64,000 bases of DNA from the NCBI GenBank assembly GCA_030704615.1, contig CM060733.1:58838001-58902000 (forward strand), given 5' to 3'. Source of the DNA: Takakia lepidozioides. Taxonomy: Eukaryota > Streptophyta > Takakiopsida > Takakiales > Takakiaceae. The translations under genes were made by a program, and so were the position numbers. The notes beneath the pieces were generated by a model. It was not told where the DNA came from and ran no database searches. It saw nothing but the letters and a program-made list of their open reading frames with translations. The first letter of the stretch is position 1. Each line of letters opens with the position of its first letter. Positions 55,838 through 64,000 of this stretch are shown here, piece after piece.

Positions 55838-57050
55838 TATACTACGATTTTTTCGTTCATTATTTCTCTACATAGGATGATTTTCATTAGGTTTCAAGCC
55901 GCACCTCTTATGCTGTTGAGACACAGTCTCATCAAATGGATTGTATATAATGTCTCATTGCGACATGCATTTCCTATCTGTACCTCTGGTCGTTCTTGTT
56001 TGTCTCCCTCTCTGCTGTTGTTGTATCTCTCCTTTCGTCGTGGTCTTGTAGGCCCACTCTGTGTTTCTGTGCGGTCCTTGTCTCTCTCCTTCGTGCTCTT
56101 GTTGTATCTCCCCTTTCATTGTGGTCTTGTAGGCGCACTCGCTTGCTGCAAGGTTATTTTCTGGAGTGGTGTTTCAATGTTCTTTCTTTAGTCTACGTTG
56201 TGTTACAGTTATCGATTTTGTACCCCGGCCTCATTTGGATCTGTTTTGAAACATGTTTGTAGCCCGAGGCAATGGCAGGATCCCAGGCTCGTGTTATCGT
56301 GTTGTTGCCGCAGCCCTCCATGCAGTTGCTCCAATGGAGTTGTCGGAACTCAGGCTGTACATAATCTCAAAGATGGAGGCTGACTAAGGGCAAGACAAGG
56401 CATGGAAATATCACATGGTTGGGGAGGTGCGTTGTATCACAGTAGAGCTAACTGCCCTGGAGTTCGCGTATACAATGGACGAGGAGGAATAGATGGCGGT
56501 GGTACTTGCTCATGTGTATCTAGGGTTTGTGAATACAATTGTTTTTAGGACATTCAAGCAGTTGTCTTCCAGGTATGATTGCGGAATGAGGGTGGAGTGG
56601 GGATACCACATCTCCATGACAGAGCCCTGGGTGCACGAGTTTGTTCAACTCCTCCCCTTAAGGATGCAGAGTAATGTAGTGATAGATGCTTCTGAAGAAC
56701 CCCTACAGTGATACAGGCATGGTAGTACTACATATATACAGTGGCAATGTCATTGAAACAATGAAAGGTCCAATGCGGTGTTCTGCACCCTACATCTCAT
56801 CTGCTGCACATGTTCAAAGTGCAATATGTTTGTGTTCGATTCTTCTGGTCATGACATGTGCCTTGTGCACATGAATTTGTAACGCAGTTCCCTGTTTGCA
56901 AAAATACTATGTCCGGACTTTGTCACTTGCCTATTACTGTATGTATGTTTTCGTAAGGATAGTGGGTGTGAGTTTGTACTTTATTTCAGAGAACTTCATG
57001 TGCCCCACATGTATATTTTCCCTTCATGTCTTCCCTTGTATATCTTCCCT
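55838..57050. other. Non-coding interval
   Basis: No gene recognised. Contains a near-duplicate phrase of about 75 bp (GTCTCCCTCTCTGCTGTTG...TCGTGGTCTTGTAGGCCCACTC and TCTCTCCTTCGTGCTCTTG...CATTGTGGTCTTGTAGGCGCACTC) at 55999-56059 and 56090-56139. Confidence 0.4.
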
Positions 57051-58170
57051 TCATGCAATGTATGTTTGCACTAAAATACCAACATACAATGCTTCAAAGG
57101 CTTCTTTGACTGTGGCTGTGGATCTCCCAATCCATTCATGGTCGTTTACCATATATACTACAGAGTTGCCATTCTTGGTGGATGCTACTTTAAGCCTGCC
57201 AGCACAGTTTCCAGTCAACATGGCTCCTGGTAGTGCAATCTGGTGTTTCAACACACAAATCGGTGCTTCTTGTAAGACCATTATAGTGTATATCTCAAAG
57301 TCAGACATCATTGCCACAACCTACAAATGACCTTACACATAGCATGGACTATAAACATGGAGTTGCTGGACAGATACAAAGTCCGTCTTGTCCATCACGA
57401 AAGCTTCAGTGGGGGTGATGCCCACGGACCAGGGCACAGTCTCTGGTGCTTCTCCAGCATGGAACTGCTTCTTGAAGCGCATGGTGAATGTGCCCTTCAC
57501 GAGCAGGCTACTCCCAGCACGATCCAGACACTTCCTCAAATTGTAAACAGGTGCCTTCTGAAGGACATTGGAGTTATCTGCCTCCACAACCCAAAACCTA
57601 TTCTGCCCCTCCCCAATGTTCACCTCCATCCACACATGTGCCCTCCCCTATCCAAAGGTTGCTACAACGACGTTGTACCCCCGAGAGAGCATGGACTGGT
57701 CCAGGGGACGTTTGCATCACAATAGATGGCCCAGTATTGCATGTGCAGTTTGCTTCAGCCGTGCACGTCCCCAACAACAGCTCCTCTGTATTTCTTCGTG
57801 TCTTTCCTCAATGGGGCCGAAACCACTTCCACCATTCTTTGCATTGCTTCCCGTGGGATCCAAGAGTTGCAGTATGGAAGGAGAGAATGATACGAGTTGG
57901 TGTGGACGTTCCTCCATATGAATGGAATTTCAAGGAGGTGGATTGGCTTGATCCCTGTTGAATACTGTGTGCATGGTGTGCTGATCCATGGGGTCCATTT
58001 CACTTCTACGTGGTACAGGTACGAAACATAGGTGTCATCTGTCTTACAGTCTTTATAGGGACAACTTTGTATGAGATCGCACCCATTTCATCCACATGTA
58101 GTATTGCCCCACGAATCGTTTCAGCTTTGCACCCCATAAAATGTGATTTGGGGGGGCATGAAATCTTTTG
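57051..58170 (-). pseudogene. Coding-like segments of unknown family
   Basis: On the - strand, 57635-57340 reads EVNIGEGQNRFWVVEADNSN and LDRAGSSLLVKGTFTMRF. After a plausible acceptor (TTTGTAG) 57317-57065 reads VVAMMSDFEIYTIMVLQEAP and VYMVNDHEWIGRSTATVKE. Upstream, about 58150-58015 reads FMGCKAETIRGAILHVDEMG. These look like exons of one leftward gene. In 57700-57960 the + strand frame (FLRVFPQWGRN, RVGVDVPPYEWNFKEVDW) looks at least as protein-like, so strand assignment there is open. No known domain was recognised. Position inside the MULE region suggests passenger genes. Confidence 0.35.
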
Positions 58171-59017
58171 GGAGAGGATAGTTCTTCTTTTTGTGGCTTT
58201 TTGACTCTGATGTGTATGCTGCAATGTCACAAACGGCAGTAAACATGAACGTCACTCTCGAAAACCTGCCATGTCTTGGATACCTGCTATGTTAGGCTGC
58301 AATTTCCCACCGGACCATGGACCCAATACTGGCATCTTCCATGTCCCTAAGCAGTCTGGAGCACTTCACATACAACAAAGACATCTGCCTGACAGTGAAC
58401 ACTCTCTGTGCTCAACATTTGATTTGTATCCAATGAAGTTGTACTGTATTTCATAATGCGAAGTGCACAATTTTGGCAATGGAAGAGGTTGCAATTTATT
58501 TTAAATATTTCTTGCAGTTTGGATATTCATGGGAGAACATTGAATTTGTTTTATAGAAATCTGTCTTGGCCACATCGTCAATGTCAGTGTCAGATCTTCC
58601 ACCACTTTTCATTCTATTTGCCAGTGTTCTCTAAGATGCAAGAGCACACCGTACAAGGAGCTTTGCTCCACTGCTTGTAGTTATTGGTTTCCCATTCCCC
58701 CCCCACTTTCCTCATTTATCAAGTTTGATGTACATGTTCTTTAGTCGCACACATACAGGTGGTGTAACAGTGAATTCTGAAATGACAGCATGCCGGATAC
58801 GCACACTTGAAAAACAATGTAAACACTGAATAGAACGACTGTGAACCTGAACGGCCAAACACGTCTATGAAATGTTGCACACACTGCATACAATGAGCTA
58901 TGCATAAAATGAGTATGACAATGAGCCAATGATGTTGACAATGACAATGACTTTGATAAATAGCTATGACAATGCCTATGCATACAATGTATTCAATGTA
59001 TACAGACATTGTAGACA

Positions 59018-59900
59018 ATGGTGCTTGCAGAGGCACACGCAGCGAGGTCGGAAGAGCCACAGCATAGGACGAAGAGACAACATACTAGGTTCCCGTATAA
59101 GATGAAGGGTCATGGGCCTCCCTTCGCAGCACGGTGGAACTTGAACAGAGAGGCACGACCGGAAGTGAGTGCTCCCCCCACCACTTCTGTGATACATTAC
59201 TGTGCTAGGAACAACATTACAACGCCGATGACGACTGGAATGAAGATTCAGAAGAGGACAAAGATGAAGATGGAGATGAAGATGGTGTGGAATGGCATGA
59301 CATCGATGTTGACATTGCAGAGGAGGAATTCGATCCATTGAGCAATGTGAATGACAAACACCGGTGGTGCGTGTTGCATACAGGAGAGTGGCATGTGTTG
59401 TGGCACACAGCCATGAATATGGTGGAGTATGGGCCACAGGATGCCTCCTGTCGGATTCAGGTGCATATGCGGTGGGTTCTCATTTTCCGTGGTGACATTG
59501 AGGCCCGCTCTTTCATAAGCGCACCCAACGCACGATGCCCTCTCTGTATGTATCATTATGGGAATCCTAATCATCAATTTCCTTACACGTCATTGATTTG
59601 TCATTGTGCAACGCATTGGACGTCCTGGAAGGTGGAGCACAGAACATTATCTTGGGTTATATACAGAATCATCACTGGTGGAGACATTCACATCATGTCT
59701 GAACCAGGCCATCCTTAGGTTGAGGTGTACTTGGGAGGGCATATGTTCATTTATGAATGGTACATACCGAAACAACTTCATCACAAAAAGTGTAACGAAC
59801 AGACATTGAGGCTGCAAAAGATAATTGGAATCCCCACTGGGGAGAAGGCAGATGCATTGCATGTCATACATTCGTTGCGAGGATGGGAACAAGTCTGAAA
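59018..59900 (+). pseudogene. Acidic coding-like exons of unknown family
   Basis: Reads HTRFPYKMKGHGPPFAARWN and then, in another frame, a strongly acidic stretch (NEDSEEDKDEDGDEDG). WHDIDVDIAEEEFDPLSNV, HRWCVLHTGEWHVLWHTAMN and RWVLIFRGDIEARSF follow. After a stop, 59719-59896 reads VYLGGHMFIYEWYIPKQL and IPTGEKADALHVIHSLRG. It could be a + strand passenger gene of the MULE-like region. Frames change at least twice, so it is probably degraded. Confidence 0.35.
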
Positions 59901-60263
59901 TGGGACATTTCAATGTACTGTGTTACAAGCGAGGAATGCCCAAACAATGGGGAGGAGAGTACACATTGAAGGGGAAAGAGTATAAAAATAGGAAGGTGAA
60001 TGCGTCCACAAATGCCATGGCAGTCACAGTCTTCTGGGATGGGGGGTTCTTCGACCTTGTCCTAGGCCGTGAACGGTGGGTGGAAGACACTCCCACAGCC
60101 TCCCGCACAGGCCGGACATATGGTGGTCGTGCATAGGGGAGGCCATGCCCTGCTCGGCCTTCCAGCTCTGCCATGACCAAGTTGCAAATTTGCTGTCTCT
60201 TTGCAACAGTAGCCTGAAGAAGAAACCAATCCTGGTTTAGCTGCAAACAATATGCGAGTGGCA

Positions 60264-61160
60264 TCAAGGTTGTATGTGCATGAAGAAAATGTGGAAGGAC
60301 ATAAACGACACCCGTGCACAATTGCCAAGAGGAATGTGATTCAGACCGTCGAGGTTCGACAGAGTGCTTACTGGACCTGCACCACCTGGCACAGGGTTCA
60401 CGAAGCATTGGTCGAGGTAAAAGTCAATGTAATGAGCTATGAAGAGGCCACATTCCCATGTGGAGGATTGCTGGGGAACTGGGGGGCACACCCATCGCAT
60501 AGGATCGGTGGCCTCCACCCACCTTGGGTCTGGAGGGTAGAATCCTCTTACCATAGCCCAGAATCTAGCAAGCAGTGGCTTCAACCTCTTGTGTTTGTGC
60601 ATGTTTTTAATGCTATTCAAGTGAAGGTGCCGCATGGGTTTTGTTATTACGACACTCCAGTGGTTGCTACACAATACATTCAGACTTTCAGCATTGTCAT
60701 ATCCACGAACCACACGAAACCACATGCAAAGTGCGTATGGAAGAGACAAAGGGGCAGGGTGTGCAGAAAACTCACTCAGTTCAAGTAACAGGGACAATGA
60801 GCGCTTCCACACCAACACAATTCAGGGTAGGGAATCGTCTGTCCATCCAAGTCTGTATGGACTCAACGGTTGTCCCATATGCACTGCAATGGTCCCGAAG
60901 ACAATCCAAGTGAAACTATCTAGAAATTGCACTTTACTGCGTACAGTGGTAGGGAGGGAAAGTGTTTTGCAAGAAACCCAAAAGTCCATGAGGCGGTCGC
61001 TTGTCCAGCCCCTTGCATGCACCAGGTCATCTGCATCTTCTAGTCTAAGAGGGATCTGAGGGGAGAATGCATCTTGTATAAACCATATGTCTGTCGTTGG
61101 TCGGACAAGCGCACCACAGGCAATCCTAAAAACACGCACCACATATGCGTTTAAGGCAAA
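60264..61160 (-). pseudogene. ULP1/C48-type cysteine peptidase domain
   Basis: The N-terminal part of the domain (about 61160-60840) has LRLEDADDLVHARGWTSDRLMDFW, the usual start of the fold. The catalytic part (60818-60264) has NHWSVVIT with the His, then RHLHLNSIKNMHKH where active relatives have LDS (catalytic Asp). It then has VPQQ-like CPPVPQQSSTWECGLFIAHYIDFYL with the oxyanion Gln and catalytic Cys. ULP1 enzymes cleave SUMO-like proteins; in plants such domains are common passengers of large Mutator-like elements. The Asp-to-Asn change and frame breaks suggest inactivity. It is the C-terminus of a longer leftward gene. Confidence 0.75.
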
Positions 61161-62508
61161 TGTGCATGGACATTGACAATGCTGGTGCAATTCGCAAGAG
61201 GATTTGAAGGTATACCATATCATTTACTGTAAAGAAGGGTGCACGGGCGTTGAACTCACAATACATTTTCCATCTCGCTATGTATCATGCACAATGCCAA
61301 GGAACCCATAAGAATTCGTGTGCACATACAAGCGCTCGTGCAACAGTACACATACAAAAAAACATGTTACATGCAGGAATACAAAATGCTTACCTCTTCC
61401 TCATTTTAGTGCTTGGAACTACAAGTACAGCATTGGGTGGAACTACATCAGGAGAATGGTGCATTGCATCACTCGCGCTATTAGCCACGATGGCGATGGG
61501 GCTGGCGAATGTGACATTGCGGGCAGGCTTACGTCTGCCCTGCACACTCCCATCCACGTCACCCTGAGTCTGTGTTGTGGCGTCTGTACTGTCAAATGTA
61601 TTCACACCTGAGGGAAAGACAATCTCCCACGGACGAATGGGGGAAGGCAATACAAAGATTTTCTGATGTGGCGTTCGGGGCTCTTAAAAAAAATGGACAT
61701 GGGGGGTTTCTGAGGACCCAACAATGGTTGCCGCATAAACAAATGCACCCTCATCAAGGGGACATTGGACACTAAGGGGGGCAGGACTCAGAAAAGGATG
61801 TGCTGAATTGCAAGAGGCCACAGGGGGCAGAAGACCACCACAATCGGGAAATACCTGACTGCCAGCAAGGTCCATTTCAAGTTGAGTCATGGGACCTGGT
61901 TGGGGGCAAAGAATGTCGGCAGAGACATCTGCAGAAGTGTCTTTGTCATGGGGGTGAAGGACGTTTACACCGGCGTCCACATCATCTGCACATGCAGGTT
62001 TTGCTGTGGATGCATCTGTAACATTGTCCACCATAGCAGGAAGGGGGCCATCTGAATTGTGAAGTTGGACGATTGTTTCCACTTCAGGCTGTACCAAATC
62101 ACCTGCACGCGGAGGGCTACCCATGTTCTTGGAGGCAATGTCAGCCGCATCCACCAACACGTGGATATTTGTATCCCCTGTGGGGTAGCGGGGAGGCGAT
62201 CCATTGCCTACTCTGGGAAGGAGAAGCAACCCCAGCGCTACACGAGTGCGTATTCTGTGGCACCCCAGCCTGGCAAGAGCAACAGCATCTGCAGATTTTT
62301 GCGCACATTGGAACGCCTCATTGACTTCAGAGTCATTGTAATCAAGAGAGCCTACACAAGTCCAGGTGGAGTACACTTAAGCACCTCTTCCATTTCAAAG
62401 CAGCTCACATACTTATGCGTACAAAGAAGACATTGTAAAAACATCCACATTGCAATGACTATCGTGCAAAGGATGGACATTTCACCTACCTGGATCCCGA
62501 CCAATCCA
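61161..62508 (-). other. Linker of the leftward ULP1 gene, low complexity
   Basis: The - strand frame 62376-61684 is open and encodes a Pro/Ala/Asp-rich, probably unstructured stretch (VDAADIASKNMGSPPRAGDL, PQPGPMTQLEMDLAGSQVF). It is likely the linker between the N-terminal part of the gene and the peptidase. No domain recognised. Confidence 0.4.
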
Positions 62509-63902
62509 ACCCAAGTCAAGATCTTCTTGATACTTCAAGGCAACTTTGAAATCCTGGAGGGCCAAGTATCAACACCATGTCCTGGCAGTCCCACCCCACA
62601 CCACAAGACCTCAAAGGAAGTAGGGTTACAAATGGCAAGGACTTGTGCAGCCCTGTATCCGACTCCGTGTATGAACTCATTCATGGAATCCAATACACGC
62701 AACCGGTCCTCTTCTTGCCGGTCAACAAAGTCATGTGCAGTTTTGAGCACCCCCCTCTTGACCTCCTCATAGGGGGGCATGCCACCATACAGTAACTGTC
62801 CAAATGACATGAAATTCACTACAACATTTCTAATCGCAATCTTACCCTCGCTGGTGTACAGAAGTTGCTCAAGGAGTACATGCAACACCGAGTTCTTGGG
62901 TGTGGACAGGGGAGTAGACGCATCAACGTGGCACATCTAAATCAAGCGCAAAACCCGCATGAAAGGGGGCACACGGGGGCTCTCCCACGGGTTCGTTGAT
63001 GACGATAGAAGGTCCATGAGCCTGTGGGCTTCTTGTTTCGAATGATTGTAAATATTAGGCATGTCTGGGAATTCAACCATCTTGAGAATTCTGAATAAGG
63101 GTGACCAGCCCCATTTAGCCTCGTCTAATTCATCATATGTTACCCTCTCCCATTTGGCCATGCCAGCCTTCACATACTAACGTCTTCAAGCCTCCAACGC
63201 AGCCAGAGCTGCAACCTCCTTCACTTCGTAATCATTGAGAGCAGCTCTATATTTGTTGTACTCGACAACCGCGACGCATTCACTGTACCGGCCAGCATGG
63301 TCGGGAGTGAAACCAGGATGTTTGGCAAACAAATTTAATGTCTTCTTCAAAAGCTCCATAAGCTCAGGGGGCGGTCCACCATGCTACGACCACAGTCGTG
63401 CGCCAGGAAGGACCCCACATTAGCATAGAACGGAATAGAACGAATGACAGTGAAGGATAAAAAGCATGCACCGGACAACAATATGTCATGGATGCAAACC
63501 AAATGCTTCATGTCCAATTACAAGTAATACAATATAATGAACACAGTCCCAATTCCGTGATGTGCAAAACACCTATTCAAAATGCAGAATGCATGGAGGT
63601 TCCAGTATGATTGAAGTCACCACCATTCCATAAATTTGGGCAGAAGATGCAGGGCGCAGTGAAATGAATGCATGGGATATAGTCGCAGCAGAAGCATGTA
63701 TCCATAAGCATGACAAAAAATGATTGGAAGTAAAATTGTTGAGGGTGAGAAGGGGACATACCATGAATTTCATAAACCATCTACCGTAGGCACCCATCAT
63801 ACTGTCAGCAAAATCAGGGGTCCCCGAAAGGTCCACAAGTCTGCGGTAAAATTCAGAGTCGTCGGGCGAAACGAATCCAGGAGGCAATAGATTGAAGTCC
63901 AT
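62509..63902 (-). pseudogene. N-terminal exons of the leftward ULP1-linked gene
   Basis: First visible exon 63902-about 63763 reads MDFNLLPPGFVSPDDSEFYR and ends with a good donor (ATG-GTATGT). The next, from about 63375 to 62509, reads LLKKTLNLFAKHPGFTPDH, SECVAVVEYNKYRAALNDYE, WERVTYDELDEAKWGWSPLF, MPNIYNHSKQEAHRLMDLL and LEQLLYTSEGKIAIRNVVVN. It is a continuous frame except for TGA (63188-63186), TAG (63179-63177) and TAG (62939-62937), and it ends at a GTAGGT donor near 62508. No known domain is recognised; plants have similar uncharacterised N-terminal regions in front of ULP1 peptidases in MULEs. The gene may start beyond the window. Confidence 0.5.
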
Positions 63903-64000
63903 GAGGTAGCTAAGGCCTGGCCGTGAACAACAACGGGTCTGGGTGGAAAAGCAACATCAGACCGCAATCTCAAAACAGCAACTTGAAATGCCTCTGTGGC
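63903..64000. other. Window edge, unassigned
   Basis: About 100 bp upstream of the first visible exon of the leftward gene. Too short to judge. Confidence 0.3.

Noticed and set aside
55840-56260. ATTAGGG/TTAGGG-like words as interstitial telomere repeats
   Set aside because: The word occurs once per 68-bp unit, not in tandem TTTAGGG runs.

Overview
The window reads as nuclear DNA of a large, repeat-rich plant genome. Most likely it is a non-seed land plant (bryophyte, lycophyte or fern), but the species cannot be fixed from sequence alone. Signs are spliceosomal introns, an L1-type plant LINE, a Ty3/gypsy chromovirus with the plant initiator-Met tRNA primer site, CACTA- and hAT-type TIR elements, SWIM-type Mutator-like transposases, a PLS-type PPR fragment, an SGS3-like XS-domain gene and a plant-type NMT1/THI5-like gene. 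Very little looks like an intact gene; almost every coding stretch carries stops or frameshifts.

Region 1 (1-25.8 kb) is a nest of four elements. An L1 LINE (ORF1 from 972, ORF2 to about 25.77 kb) was split by a giant Mutator-like element (about 2197-20663, flanked by a 10-bp duplication CAGCCACGTG). The giant element carries a leftward SWIM-type transposase gene (about 6.1-2.9 kb). It also carries a rightward multi-exon gene (about 7.1-19.7 kb) with a ParB-like region followed by a beta-class DNA amino-methyltransferase-like region. Two introns of that gene hold at least 15 copies of a perfect or near-perfect palindrome, CAACCTTGCG-4 nt-CGCAAGGTTG. Eleven of them lie 81-117 bp apart, with the 4-nt centre alternating TCAA/TTGA. 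One of these introns was later hit by a 6989-bp chromovirus (10574-17562, 723-bp LTRs, target duplication AGTAT). Independently, LINE ORF2 was hit by a 1232-bp CACTA-like element (23589-24820, target duplication AAA).

Region 2 (25.8-39.8 kb) is the most gene-like part. It has a hAT-type MITE with an 8-bp duplication, several tRNA-derived SINE-like pieces, an SGS3-like gene on the + strand (zf-XS plus XS domain, about 32.6-35.4 kb), and an NMT1/THI5-like gene on the - strand (about 39.5-36.5 kb) with one clear in-frame stop.

Region 3 (39.9-48.4 kb) is a second LINE family with an N-terminal C2H2 finger, RT, CCHC knuckle and a probable restriction-like endonuclease. Its RT core lies in the opposite orientation to both ends. 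The RT itself is split by a 4.85-kb CACTA-like element (41488-46334, target duplication CAA) that contains a PPR fragment and a SINE.

Region 4 (50.6-64 kb) looks like one large Mutator-like unit. It has a + strand SWIM transposase (50.8-54.1 kb), coding-like segments of unknown family (55-60 kb), a 68-bp minisatellite, and a - strand gene ending in a ULP1/C48 peptidase domain whose expected catalytic Asp reads as Asn. Its ends were not found.

The candidate for an undescribed system is the giant element in region 1: a transposon-borne ParB-methyltransferase gene whose own introns carry a phased array of palindromes that could be binding sites.
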